Translations under genes and position numbers: made by a program
In this document: piece after piece, positions 37,869-46,083 of the stretch
Numbering within the stretch: the stretch's first letter is position 1
Layout: each line of letters opens with the position of its first letter
Origin: Saprospiraceae bacterium
Lineage (GTDB): Bacteria; Bacteroidota; Bacteroidia; Chitinophagales; Saprospiraceae
Reading direction: 5' to 3'
Assembly (NCBI GenBank): GCA_030729925.1
Contig: JANQWK010000006.1
Span: forward strand, 1-62,333
DNA length: 62,333 nt
The notes under the pieces: model-generated
The model's database searches: none
What the model was told of the DNA's origin: nothing
What the model saw: the letters and a program-made list of their open reading frames with translations, nothing else

Positions 37869-37878
37869 AGCCAATTTA

Positions 37879-38169
37879 TTATTCAACATTACACTTCCAA
37901 AATTTCCCAATGCCTCCCTTTTGCTCTTCTTATGATTATTGTAGATTTCTTTCAACGGTACGTTCCGTAACACCAATTTTTTCAGCCAACTCGAGAATGG
38001 TGACATAATTGTTCTCTTTGATCAAAGCAAGAATTTTCCCCGACGTTTTTTCAACTGCCTTTTGAAACCCTATCCTGAAATCGGCAATTCCGCCATCATC
38101 TTTGCCAATTTCAAGGGTTCCGCCATCGGTATTGGTAAATTTCCATGCTGTATTTTGCGTTTCATTCAT
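37879..38169 (-). pseudogene. Remnant of an AlbA/RecG-like ATP-binding protein C terminus
   Basis: The frame starting MNETQNTAWKFTNTDGG ends after 77 codons in a winged-helix segment, YVTILELAEKIGVTERTVER, that normally closes larger AlbA_2/Schlafen-type ATP-binding proteins of Bacteroidota with 10-20 more residues. After the stop, another frame continues KKSKREALGNFG and, after a further shift, GGIGKFWKCNVE before a stop at 37879-37881. This looks like the decayed tail of such a gene, with the large N-terminal part missing. A short DNA-binding protein cannot be excluded. Confidence 0.5.
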
Positions 38170-38213
38170 ATCGAAATCATCAGAAACCTAAAAATACAGA
38201 TAAATAGCGCATT

Positions 38214-38266
38214 GTGAAACAGTAAGGACAAGGAACTGTAGGGTTTCACCTGGACCTGTGTGAAAC
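38214..38266. promoter_or_regulatory. Three GTGAAAC-type sites upstream of ridA
   Basis: GTGAAAC occurs at 38214-38220 and 38260-38266, and its complement GTTTCAC at 38243-38249; the last two form an inverted repeat with a 10-nt spacer. They lie just before the TAAATTTG box, where an operator could sit. No regulator gene is obvious. Confidence 0.35.
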
Positions 38267-38271
38267 AAATT

Positions 38272-38279
38272 TAAATTTG
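38272..38279 (+). promoter_or_regulatory. Candidate -7 promoter box before ridA
   Basis: TAAATTTG matches TAnnTTTG and lies about 40 bp before the ridA start, a good distance for a leadered transcript. The -33 element is not evident. Confidence 0.4.
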
Positions 38280-38319
38280 CGGTAAATTTAGGTCATCTTT
38301 ACCCATAAAAAATCCAGCT

Positions 38320-38694
38320 ATGAAGAAAATCCAGGCACCGGCTGCTCCTAAGGCTATTGGCCCCTACTCAGCAGCCATCCGCGTAGGCAATCTTTTGTTC
38401 TGTTCGGGTCAGACCCCCGTCAATCCCGATACCATGCTCATTGAGGGTCGGGATATCGAAGAACAAACCTTGCGGGCGCTCAACAACCTTGAAATTGTGC
38501 TTTCCGCCGCAGGTGCCTCGCGGGAAAATATCGTCAAGACCAGCGTTTTCCTGAAAAATTTTGCTGATTTTCCGAAGATGAATGCGGTGTATGCTGATTT
38601 TTTTGGCAACCACAAACCCGCACGCACTACCGTAGAGGTGTCCCGACTACCCCTCGATGCCCTCGTGGAAATCGAATGCATCGCGGAGGTCTAA
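38320..38694 (+). CDS. ridA: RidA-family reactive intermediate deaminase
   Basis: A 124-aa RidA protein that hydrolyses reactive 2-aminoacrylate and other enamine/imine intermediates made by PLP enzymes. The family pattern is complete: IGPYSAAIRVGNLLFCSGQ, the VKTSVFLKNFADFPKMN stretch, and the catalytic Arg in KPARTTVEVSRLP with the following VEIECIAEV. Start and length are standard. It is the first gene of a run with two FemAB-like genes, 16 bp ahead of the first. Confidence 0.95.
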   Translation: MKKIQAPAAPKAIGPYSAAIRVGNLLFCSGQTPVNPDTMLIEGRDIEEQTLRALNNLEIVLSAAGASRENIVKTSVFLKNFADFPKMNAVYADFFGNHKPARTTVEVSRLPLDALVEIECIAEV

Positions 38695-38710
38695 GCAACG
38701 GCTGAGGGCT

Positions 38711-39628
38711 ATGGAAGTGGTACACCTCCCAAGGGCTGCGCTGGATGTTGCGCGATGGGATGCAACCATCGCGCAGGCCGGTTGTGCGCTTCCTTATGCC
38801 TATAGCTGGTACCTCGATGTGGTGACCCAAGGCAAATGGACGGCCTTGCTCAGCTCCGATTACCGGTTTGTCATGCCCCTGCCGGGAAAATTTTGGATCC
38901 ACCGACCGCCGTTCTGCCAGCAACTTGGCATTTTTGGGGCTGAACTCAGTCCTAAAATCCTCCAGTCCTTCCTCCAAGCTCTTCCCCGCAAGCTGCTCGC
39001 GATCTATTTGCCTTTCAATGCGCCCAATCAGAAACATCTCACCGGACTGCCGGGTTTCATCCCCGCTCCTAACTATATCCTATCCCTCCAATCGGACTAC
39101 CCCGCTATCCGGCAACATTACCATCCCTCGCTCAGGCGGCAACTGGACAAAAACAGTCCGCTCTTAAACCTCGAATGGAACGTAGCCGTAGCGCCCTTCC
39201 TGGAGTTCTATCTGCGGCACAACCGGAAAAAATTTCGGCTTTCCCGATACCATCAACAAGTGCTCTGCAGACTTTGTCATACCCTCCTCGAACGACAGTC
39301 AGGCAGTATCCTGGTGGTTCGCAATGCCAAGGGGGAAGTCTGTGCGATGGACTTGATCGCAAACAGCCCGGGTAGGCTGATCCATCTATTCCCTGCCTCC
39401 AGTCCTGAGGGCCGACAACAAGCTGCCATGCACTTTTTGATAGACCGTCTGATCCGGCAATATGCCGGCCAAGCTGTCGTTTTGGATTTTGAAGGTTCTC
39501 ATATTTCGGGCATTGCCCGGTTTTATAAAAACTTTGGAGCCACTTTGGAACCCTATAGTCTGTATCGCAAGGATCCCTGGCGGATCGGTCGGCCACTCGG
39601 CTATCTGTCCCGAATCTTGCCCTGTTGA
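38711..39628 (+). CDS. FemAB-like GNAT acyltransferase, copy 1
   Basis: A 305-aa cytosolic-looking protein. The GNAT-like C-terminal half contains LDFEGSHISGIARFYKNFGA, a block typical of a Bacteroidota group related to FemAB/lipid II aminoacyltransferases. The N-terminal half has LPYAYSWYLDVV and YRFVMPLPGK, shared with the neighbouring copy. The start at MEVVHLPRAALDVARWDATI was chosen because the longer frame overlaps ridA. It probably transfers an acyl or aminoacyl group to a small amine or cell-wall precursor; substrate unknown. Tandem with the next gene. Confidence 0.75.
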   Translation: MEVVHLPRAALDVARWDATIAQAGCALPYAYSWYLDVVTQGKWTALLSSDYRFVMPLPGKFWIHRPPFCQQLGIFGAELSPKILQSFLQALPRKLLAIYLPFNAPNQKHLTGLPGFIPAPNYILSLQSDYPAIRQHYHPSLRRQLDKNSPLLNLEWNVAVAPFLEFYLRHNRKKFRLSRYHQQVLCRLCHTLLERQSGSILVVRNAKGEVCAMDLIANSPGRLIHLFPASSPEGRQQAAMHFLIDRLIRQYAGQAVVLDFEGSHISGIARFYKNFGATLEPYSLYRKDPWRIGRPLGYLSRILPC

Positions 39629-39649
39629 TCGCCAACCCGAGTACCACCT

Positions 39650-40588
39650 ATGACCATCCAATACATCCGGCACGCGCAAATAGACAAAACAAAATGGGAT
39701 GCCCGCATCCGGGGCTCCGATCTTCCCCTGCCCTATGCCATGAGCTGGTACCTGGATGCCAGTACGGGAATGTCCTGGGATGCCCTCATCGGTGGCGACT
39801 ACCAATATGTCATGCCGCTGCCGGTCACCCAAAAAATACCTTTTTTCCCGCAGGTCTATCAACCCATACTCACTCAACAGCTCGGCGTTTTTGGCGAAGC
39901 CGTAAACCGGGAACTCCTGCAGCTGTTCCTGCAACACCTGCCTCCTGTTTTTGGGCGGACAGCCCTGCCCCTTCATGCCCAAAACCCCGATTTGTCCGAA
40001 ACCTTACCGCATGTCCGGCAGCGCAGCAACCTCGTGCTGGATCTGAGTCTGTCGTATCCCGACATCCGACAAGGCTATGCACACGGCTTGCAACAGCGGC
40101 TAAAAAAGGCGAAAAACAACCTGAAAATCCAGGAATGCGACGATGTTGATGCGTTTGTCGGGTTTTGCAGCGCTACCCTTCGGGAAAAACTCCCTTACAA
40201 CAGGAAAGACAGGCAGCAGCTCCGATCCCTGCTTCTGGCCATCAAACACCACAAAGCGGGACGGATGTATCGAGTGGTGGATCCTTCCGACCACACCTGT
40301 GCGATGGGACTGTTTTTGGTATTCGGCGGAAGGGTTATCAATATTATGAATGCCGTCACCGATCCGGGCAGGAAGCAGGCGGCGTTACACTTTCTCTTTG
40401 ACAACATCATCCGAAAATTCCAGGGGCAGGCGGCCGTTTTTGACTTTGAAGGATCAGAAATCCCGGGGGTTCGCGCTTTTTTTGAAAGCTTTGGCAGCAA
40501 AAACGAACCCTATACCTTTTTTGAGAAAGGAATCCTGCCGGGTTGGCTCAGGGTCATCAGATCCCTGCGCAGAAAATTACCGATCTAA
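39650..40588 (+). CDS. FemAB-like GNAT acyltransferase, copy 2
   Basis: A 312-aa paralog of the preceding gene, 21 bp downstream. It shares LPYAMSWYLDAS, YQYVMPLPV, ITQQLGVFGEA-like text near residue 80, and FDFEGSEIPGVRAFFESFGS near the end. The two proteins have diverged over most of their length, so the duplication is old and the copies may have different substrates or work as a heterodimer. Closed by a bidirectional hairpin. Confidence 0.75.
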   Translation: MTIQYIRHAQIDKTKWDARIRGSDLPLPYAMSWYLDASTGMSWDALIGGDYQYVMPLPVTQKIPFFPQVYQPILTQQLGVFGEAVNRELLQLFLQHLPPVFGRTALPLHAQNPDLSETLPHVRQRSNLVLDLSLSYPDIRQGYAHGLQQRLKKAKNNLKIQECDDVDAFVGFCSATLREKLPYNRKDRQQLRSLLLAIKHHKAGRMYRVVDPSDHTCAMGLFLVFGGRVINIMNAVTDPGRKQAALHFLFDNIIRKFQGQAAVFDFEGSEIPGVRAFFESFGSKNEPYTFFEKGILPGWLRVIRSLRRKLPI

Positions 40589-40589
40589 A

Positions 40590-40627
40590 AAAATACCCCG
40601 ACACAGAACGCTATGCCGGGGTATTTT
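40590..40627. terminator. Bidirectional terminator after the FemAB-like pair
   Basis: An 11-bp perfect stem (40590-40600 with 40617-40627) begins with AAAATACC and ends GGTATTTT, giving a T-rich end on each strand. It separates the FemAB-like gene from the convergent Cys/His lipoprotein gene. The loop is 16 nt. Confidence 0.7.
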
Positions 40628-40644
40628 CAGGATACCTAAAATAA

Positions 40645-41289
40645 TTAGTTATGGTAGGCCTGATTGTGCGCAAGCGCTGCACCGCAATTGGGGCAAGAGC
40701 CGGCTGCACCGCCGCCGCCACCGCAACCTGCACTACAAGTATAGTGGAAAACACCAGCTGCATTCTGCGCAGGTGATGGTGGAGGAGGAACGGGAGAAGG
40801 CATAGTGGTTGTAGCATTGCTGCCATTCTGGAAAATCGGGCTGATCGTCGTGTTGGCAGGCGCCGTCATCGTAGGCGCAGCAGGACTTCCGGGCGTATTG
40901 TGGAAAGCCTGGTTGTGCGCAAGTTCAGCACCGCAATTGGGGCAAGGACCCGCAGCTGGACCACCGCCACCGCAGCCTGCGCTGCAGATGTAGTGGGGAA
41001 CGCCTGGGTTGCCACCGGTGAGGCTGGCAGGATCAACCGGAGTAGAAGCATCAATCGGGTCGTTGGCATGGAAAGCTGCGTTGTGGACGTAGGCTGTACC
41101 ACAAACCGGACAAACATCCGCCACATCGCCACCACTACCCGCACAATTGTTGGGACAAGTATAGTGTAAAACAGCAGCAGTTGCAGTACCTGCCTGAGCG
41201 GCATTGCCTGAACCTGTATTTCTATCATTGGAACATCCAAAAGATAACACAGCTACTGCCACCAGGACAAAGTGAATTAATTGTTTCAT
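40645..41289 (-). CDS. Lipoprotein with three Cys/His (zinc-ribbon-like) repeats
   Basis: A 214-aa lipoprotein (MKQLIHFVLVAVAVLSFGC). It carries three copies of a metal-binding unit of about 35 residues: HYxC-x3-C-x(8-11)-CPxCG-x(3-5)-HNxA(F/Y)H, at approximately residues 42-76, 97-131 and 180-214. Repeat 1 differs (YTCPNNCAG, CPVCGTAYVHNAAFH); repeats 2 and 3 are nearly identical (CSAGCGGGG, CPNCGAELAHNQAFH). Linkers are rich in Pro, Thr and Ala. The units should bind zinc or another metal in the periplasm or at the cell surface. Function unknown. The first start 48 bp upstream was passed over in favour of the signal peptide. Confidence 0.8.
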   Translation of the reverse strand: MKQLIHFVLVAVAVLSFGCSNDRNTGSGNAAQAGTATAAVLHYTCPNNCAGSGGDVADVCPVCGTAYVHNAAFHANDPIDASTPVDPASLTGGNPGVPHYICSAGCGGGGPAAGPCPNCGAELAHNQAFHNTPGSPAAPTMTAPANTTISPIFQNGSNATTTMPSPVPPPPSPAQNAAGVFHYTCSAGCGGGGGAAGSCPNCGAALAHNQAYHN

Positions 41290-41316
41290 GAGCACTATTT
41301 TTATCATGTTATGCCA

Positions 41317-41324
41317 CAAAGGTA
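41317..41324 (-). promoter_or_regulatory. Candidate -7 box of the Cys/His lipoprotein gene
   Basis: TACCTTTG on the minus strand fits TAnnTTTG and lies 28 bp before the lipoprotein start. A TTG 23 bp further upstream is slightly too far for an ideal -33. Confidence 0.4.
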
Positions 41325-41370
41325 AGATTTTTCGCACAAGGTTGGCACAAGCTTTTTGAGATTAAAAAAT

Positions 41371-41403
41371 TCAGTCGCCGGAAAATAGGGTTCCGGCGAC
41401 TGA
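41371..41403 (-). terminator. Intrinsic terminator of the amidohydrolase/serine hydrolase operon
   Basis: A perfect 13-bp GC-rich stem (41371-41383 with 41391-41403), 7-nt loop, followed on the minus strand by ATTTTTT. It lies 8 bp beyond the stop of the serine hydrolase gene. Confidence 0.88.
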
Positions 41404-41411
41404 GCAGACAC

Positions 41412-42914
41412 TTATTGTTGTGTATCTGATGCGGGTACGGCCTCCAACAGCAGCCGCAGGGCGTTGTTCAGCCCCTCGCTGCCGGGTCCGCCGCCCTTGT
41501 AATGACTTAATTTCACCACCACTAAATCGTGGGAAGGGATCATGATGGTGTATTGTCCACCGGCTCCGGCCATGTAGTAAGCTTCTTTCGGAACGGGAAA
41601 GGTTTCATTGCCGTTGAGCCAGAAAAATCCGCCATAAATGGGTCTTTCATCCGCTTCCCAGCCGGGTGCCAGGGTGCTGACAAATTCCACAAAACCCTCA
41701 GGAAGGATGCGTTCGCCATTCCAGACGCCATCTTGCAGGTAAAGGTTGCCCAACCGCACCCAATCTCGGGCGGTTCCAAACTCGTATCCCTGCAGCAGAA
41801 AATTGCCGTAGGGATCTGTTTCCAGGATCATGCTACGCATACCGATTTTGTCGAACAAGGCGCGGGTGGGAAAACTGTGGTACTCCTCTCCCCTTCCTTC
41901 TACTCCCAGTCGGACGAGATAATTCGCCAGCACCGGATCGGAATTGCGATACCGACCCACCGTATTGGGCGGCCACTGCTGTGGACGCGTAGCGGCGTAA
42001 GTAAAGGAATTCACCGATCCGGTATAGACGTACAAATGGTCGGGATAGCCGAGATCCGGATTGTAGTCAGGATCCTGGGGTGCCCGGAAACGCAGTCCGC
42101 TGGACATGCGCAGGATATCAGAAATTCTGATTTGCCCGCGGGGGTCCCCCTCGCCCTGCCATTCGGGGATGGGAGCGGGTTGGTCCAGCGTATAGACGCC
42201 CTGTTGGATCAACATCCCCAGCAGCGTTGCCGTCATACTTTTTCCCATGGACCAACTTTCCAGTTTGGTATCGGCCGTAATGCCGGGGCGGTACTTCTCT
42301 CCGATCAACTGACCCTTCCAGCTCACTGCAAAAGCAGCGGTCAACCCTTCCTCCGGCAAAAAAGCAGCCTCTAATGCCGCGTTCAGTTTATCGGCATCCA
42401 CCCCCTCCGGCAATCCTTCGGGGAGTCGGTCGCCCATCGGCCAATCGGTCGTAGTCGGATCCGGCAGGGTACTTGTAAGCGTCACGGGTTGGAAATACAC
42501 CTCGTCCTCTCCCTCGGGCAGGGTCACACACCCCAGATCGCCGAGGTACCTGGCGGTGCGGACAACCCCGTTGGGAAGCGTCACATTCACCTCCTTATCG
42601 GAAAGATTCACATCCCAGCTCAGTTTAGCCCTTTCCTCGTAGGGAGCACTGAAATACCCAATATTTTCAGCAGCGAAATCGGGTTCCAGTCCGGTGATAA
42701 AAACTGCCGAACACATAATCTTCGCAAAGCCGGAAGCATGGTGAGACAGCGGGTCGCCAGGTGGAGGCGTGTAGGGAGTTCCCAGATCCAGGGAATCGGC
42801 ACGAGCCAGCATGCGCGCGCGGGAATCCTGGGGGGTACTGGGAACTTCCTTATCCGGCGCACAAGCAGCGAATAAGAAAATCCCCAGGAAAAATGTCGGT
42901 AATTGTCGTAACAT
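41412..42914 (-). CDS. Serine hydrolase lipoprotein, class C beta-lactamase fold
   Basis: A 500-aa lipoprotein (MLRQLPTFFLGIFLFAAC). The catalytic SxxK is SMGK in ESWSMGKSMTATLLG. Later motifs include the YRNSD stretch at the YxN position and GAGGQYTIMIPSHDLVV at the KTG-like position. Its domain order is that of the serine hydrolase at 23763-25196, including the GDRLPEGLPEGVDADKLNAA segment before the core, so the two are paralogs. Substrate unknown. It follows the amidohydrolase gene by 32 bp and is last in the operon. Confidence 0.87.
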   Translation of the reverse strand: MLRQLPTFFLGIFLFAACAPDKEVPSTPQDSRARMLARADSLDLGTPYTPPPGDPLSHHASGFAKIMCSAVFITGLEPDFAAENIGYFSAPYEERAKLSWDVNLSDKEVNVTLPNGVVRTARYLGDLGCVTLPEGEDEVYFQPVTLTSTLPDPTTTDWPMGDRLPEGLPEGVDADKLNAALEAAFLPEEGLTAAFAVSWKGQLIGEKYRPGITADTKLESWSMGKSMTATLLGMLIQQGVYTLDQPAPIPEWQGEGDPRGQIRISDILRMSSGLRFRAPQDPDYNPDLGYPDHLYVYTGSVNSFTYAATRPQQWPPNTVGRYRNSDPVLANYLVRLGVEGRGEEYHSFPTRALFDKIGMRSMILETDPYGNFLLQGYEFGTARDWVRLGNLYLQDGVWNGERILPEGFVEFVSTLAPGWEADERPIYGGFFWLNGNETFPVPKEAYYMAGAGGQYTIMIPSHDLVVVKLSHYKGGGPGSEGLNNALRLLLEAVPASDTQQ

Positions 42915-42946
42915 GAGCCTGGATTTTAGAAAGTCAACAAGAAGAA

Positions 42947-44632
42947 CTACATTTTGCCGGCCTTTTTCCAATCAGCCTTCTGCTTGTTAACCATATCCTC
43001 AACATCCTTCAACAGCTGTTTGGCATTATATACGATGCCATCCTTGATGGTATATTCGATACCCCCTACGCGCTCCACTTTGCCCGTTTTGTCATTCAAC
43101 TTCACTGCGCCCGTACCGTAGAGTACTTTGAGGTTTTCCAGCGGATTTTCACCCACAATCAACATATCGGCCTTCATGCCCTCTCTGACCACTCCGTATT
43201 CGATGGGCTTACCCAGGGGTTTGAAAGCCTCCTGTGCACTGTGCAGGGTAGCCGCGCGGATCACCTCCAGCGGATGGAAGCCCGCTTCCTGCAACATTTC
43301 CAGTTCGAGGATGGTCCCAAAACCGTACAACTGATAGATGAAGCCGGAATCGGAGCCTACGGTAACTTTTCCGCCTTTATTTTTGTAATCAACCAAAAAC
43401 TCCATCCAGCGCTGGTAGAATCGCTTCCATTGTACCTCATCTTCTGTAGTCCAATAGAACCAGTACGCGCCGTGGTTGGCCCGGCTGGGATCAAAAAAGG
43501 CCTGTAGCGAAGGCAGGGTGTATTTGGAGTGCCAGTCTGCATTTCGGGCGGCCATCACATCACGGCCGGCAGAATAAATCGTCATGGTAGGATTGATGTA
43601 GTAGTCCAGGGCAATCATTTCGTCAATCACAGAATTCCAGAGGTCGCTACCCCGCTTGGTGATATACTGCCACTGCCGACCTACTTGTCCGAAGCGGTGT
43701 TGCTCATCGTTGTAATCAATGTCCACCGGCCAGGGCTGAACATCGTAGCCTTCGTACAAAGACTCGAACAGGCCATAGAAATGCGTCATGCTGGTCAGCC
43801 CCAATCGGGCGGCATCCAGCGCATTCATTTGAGCAACACCCGTTTGTTGCAAGTGAGCGGTAGAACCCATGCCCAATTTATTGGCCTCGTCCAGCAAAGC
43901 CTCCATAATCGCTGGCTCGTGCGCACCCAATTTGAGTCCGTCAACCCCCTTGTCGTGGGCATAGCGCACCCATTCGCGCGCATCCTCCGGCGTCAGGATT
44001 TTTCGGCCCTTCCACTCCAAACCTGTCCCGGGGCGGTGAAAAGAAATGATCCGGGGAGCCACAATCTCGTTCTTTTCGCTGCGCTCGCGCTCACTCAAAC
44101 ACCATTCCAGCGGTCCTGTTGGAACACCACGCACCGTGGTAATTCCGTGTGCCAACCATAATTTGTAAACATACTCTGCTTCCGATGCCTTGGGCGTACC
44201 GCCTGTATGCACGTGCAAATCAATAATACCGGGCATCACAAACTTGCCGCTTGCATCTATCTCGCGGGTAGCTCCCTGTGGGCGACGTTTTTCGTCAATG
44301 CCCAAGCTGGGCGTACCTACCGTTACGATATCCACAATTTTATCGTTTTCAACGACGATATCTACCGGGCTTCGCATAGGACCTCCGAAGCCATCAATCA
44401 AGGTAGCTCCTCTGATGATCAGTCGGTTGTGTGGACCATCTCCCTCTCCGGATTTGCGATCGGGAGCCGGTTTGGCTGCATCCGGAAACAGCTCCATCAG
44501 TTTGTCGGCAGGCATAATTTTGCTCTGTGCTGCGCTCAAAAATGGCAGACACAACAGCAGCAGGCTGGAAAAAAATAGCATGGTACCCGAGGTTTTGCCC
44601 CGGAACACTTTCGTTGGTTTTTCAAAAGACAT
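42947..44632 (-). CDS. Exported amidohydrolase (imidazolonepropionase-like)
   Basis: A 561-aa metal-dependent amidohydrolase. A signal peptide (FFSSLLLLCLPFLSAAQ) precedes the barrel. The metal-binding HxH is HVH in MPGIIDLHVHTGGTP; later ligands include the His in GLKLGAHEP, the His in STAHLQQTG, and Asp in VTVGSDSGFIYQLYG. The C-terminal MKADMLIVGENPLENLKVLYG is the usual strand closing the composite beta-sandwich. Probable substrates are cyclic amides or acylated amino acids. A start 39 bp upstream is possible. First gene of a two-gene minus-strand operon with a serine hydrolase. Confidence 0.88.
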   Translation of the reverse strand: MSFEKPTKVFRGKTSGTMLFFSSLLLLCLPFLSAAQSKIMPADKLMELFPDAAKPAPDRKSGEGDGPHNRLIIRGATLIDGFGGPMRSPVDIVVENDKIVDIVTVGTPSLGIDEKRRPQGATREIDASGKFVMPGIIDLHVHTGGTPKASEAEYVYKLWLAHGITTVRGVPTGPLEWCLSERERSEKNEIVAPRIISFHRPGTGLEWKGRKILTPEDAREWVRYAHDKGVDGLKLGAHEPAIMEALLDEANKLGMGSTAHLQQTGVAQMNALDAARLGLTSMTHFYGLFESLYEGYDVQPWPVDIDYNDEQHRFGQVGRQWQYITKRGSDLWNSVIDEMIALDYYINPTMTIYSAGRDVMAARNADWHSKYTLPSLQAFFDPSRANHGAYWFYWTTEDEVQWKRFYQRWMEFLVDYKNKGGKVTVGSDSGFIYQLYGFGTILELEMLQEAGFHPLEVIRAATLHSAQEAFKPLGKPIEYGVVREGMKADMLIVGENPLENLKVLYGTGAVKLNDKTGKVERVGGIEYTIKDGIVYNAKQLLKDVEDMVNKQKADWKKAGKM

Positions 44633-45062
44633 GGTTAAAGTGGTTTTAAGTGATAAATTCGTCTCTTTCACCGCATAGCGGTTGAAAGCTTTAATTTAAG
44701 CAATTTGCTGTGACAAAGGAAAAAAAAAGCAAAGTTTGTCCCTTCCCCAAAAGATTCCCAACCTGTTTGTATCTGTTCATTCCCTTTACTAAGCTGTTCG
44801 TTCCTTTTTTCCAAAGTCTCCAAAAAAATAACGGTACTTACAAGTAAAAAGAATCCCCTTCAAGTGAGTCGCACAAAAGAATCAGAAATCTACCGGGGCA
44901 ACATAGAAAAGCTTAACCCCCAACGGATCGAAAGACCCCGAGATCCTTGGCTGGCAAACAAATATACTGCCCAGGATGACTCCCGGAGCACCGCTTCAAA
45001 AGACAGACTGTCCCCTCGAGGTTCAGCTCCCGCAAATTTTTTTCCTTTATTAGCTTTTCGGG
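44633..45062. other. Gene-free stretch upstream of the amidohydrolase operon
   Basis: About 430 bp without a supported gene. The 44680-44860 part is AT-rich and probably holds the leftward promoter of the amidohydrolase; TTCCTTTG on the minus strand near 44714-44721 resembles a -7 box. A 75-codon frame at 44864-45091 has an unusual composition and no recognised feature, so it was not called. Confidence 0.35.
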
Positions 45063-45144
45063 GGTTACTTTTTGAACGCTGGGGGCATTAATAAGGGTAA
45101 TCTAGGTGCAAGTCACCTTAAGGTGCCTTGCACCTGAGCTTTAA
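45063..45144 (+). repeat. Dispersed hairpin repeat, copy 2
   Basis: Gap-free match to 10186-10267, with about 57 identical positions of 63 in the core. The stem is AGGTGCAAGTCACC at 45104-45117 against GGTGCCTTGCACCT at 45122-45135, with one mismatched pair and a TTAA loop. Compared with copy 1, one inner change adds a C-G pair. It sits in a divergent intergenic region, in the same orientation as copy 1. Confidence 0.7.
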
Positions 45145-45244
45145 ATATTTGACAACCAAAATATTAAATAAATTTAATTCAAAAAAACAACCATCTTACA
45201 AGGCTCCGGAACTTAGTTGCAGATTATTTTCAGTTTATATAGAT

Positions 45245-45311
45245 GCCTGTCACCTGCTTGGTATAGTTACCTTTTTTGAGGCGACACACCGATCAATGAC
45301 AGGCTTTTTTT
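45245..45311 (+). ncRNA. Candidate structured RNA ending in a terminator-like stem
   Basis: GCCTGTCA at 45245-45252 pairs with TGACAGGC at 45297-45304, followed by seven T. The 44-nt interior holds a smaller GGTA/TACC hairpin, so the fold could be branched. This could be the end of a small RNA or a leader attenuator for the methyltransferase gene 40 bp downstream. No known riboswitch consensus is recognised. Confidence 0.35.
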
Positions 45312-45350
45312 ATCTTGTTTTGGCATCGTTCACATCTACAATTTAGGAAG

Positions 45351-46037
45351 ATGGAAAAAAACTTCACCGATCAGAACATTATCGCATCGTGGAACCAGAA
45401 TAGCCAGGCCTGGATCACCACATTGGACAATGGGTACATTGAGTCCCGCAAGGTCGCTACCAATGCGGCCATATTGGAGGCGGTTTTGCGTCACCACCCC
45501 CGAAAGGTGCTCGATATGGGCTGCGGGGAGGGTTGGTTGTGCCGGCAGCTCGACGATCAGGGTGTGGAAACCCTGGGCATAGATTGTGCGGAGACCTTGA
45601 TTGCAAATGCAGCGGATAAGCGCCGCCTGCGCTTTGTTTGTGCCAGCTACGAACAACTGCTGGAGGGCGAACCGGTCGTCACGGAAAAGTTTGAGGTGAT
45701 CGTTTTTAATTATGCCCTTTTTGGCGAAGCCCACACCCCTGCCATACTACAATTGGTGCAGCATTGGTTGGAACCCGGTGGAAGAGTAATTATACAGACC
45801 CTGGATCCACAGCATCCGGCTTTTGCGGATAGGACGGAAGCTGGGTGGATACAGGAAGACTGGGCGGCCATGCAAACGGTGTACCCCAGTGCCATGCCTT
45901 GGTTTTACCGTCCGCTGCCAGACTGGCTGGATCTATTTGAGCAGTTGGGTTATTCCCTTGAAAACACCACACCAGTCGCTCACCCTGAACATAAATCGCG
46001 CATATCTGTCATTTTCACGCTGGTCAAATCGAAATAA
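45351..46037 (+). CDS. Class I SAM-dependent methyltransferase
   Basis: A 228-aa methyltransferase. SAM-binding motif I is VLDMGCGEGWLCRQL, followed by an acidic residue in GIDCAETLI (motif II) and FEVIVFNYALFGEAHTP (motif IV). The C-terminal part with TLDPQHPAFADR and PWFYRPLPDWLDLF is like small-molecule methyltransferases. The start MEKNFTDQNIIASWNQNSQ is preferred; a frame opening 36 bp earlier adds an unlikely leader. First gene of a four-gene run; substrate unknown. Confidence 0.88.
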   Translation: MEKNFTDQNIIASWNQNSQAWITTLDNGYIESRKVATNAAILEAVLRHHPRKVLDMGCGEGWLCRQLDDQGVETLGIDCAETLIANAADKRRLRFVCASYEQLLEGEPVVTEKFEVIVFNYALFGEAHTPAILQLVQHWLEPGGRVIIQTLDPQHPAFADRTEAGWIQEDWAAMQTVYPSAMPWFYRPLPDWLDLFEQLGYSLENTTPVAHPEHKSRISVIFTLVKSK

Positions 46038-46083
46038 TCGGGGATATCTGCTATTTTGTTGCAACAAATTTAGTTCACCCGAT

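Noticed and set aside
44864-45091. 75-codon frame in the gene-free region before copy 2 of the hairpin repeat
   Set aside because: Skewed composition, no family features, and its end runs into the repeat.
45128-45346. 72-codon frame overlapping repeat copy 2 and the candidate RNA
   Set aside because: It covers the structured hairpin and has no protein-like conservation that I can see.
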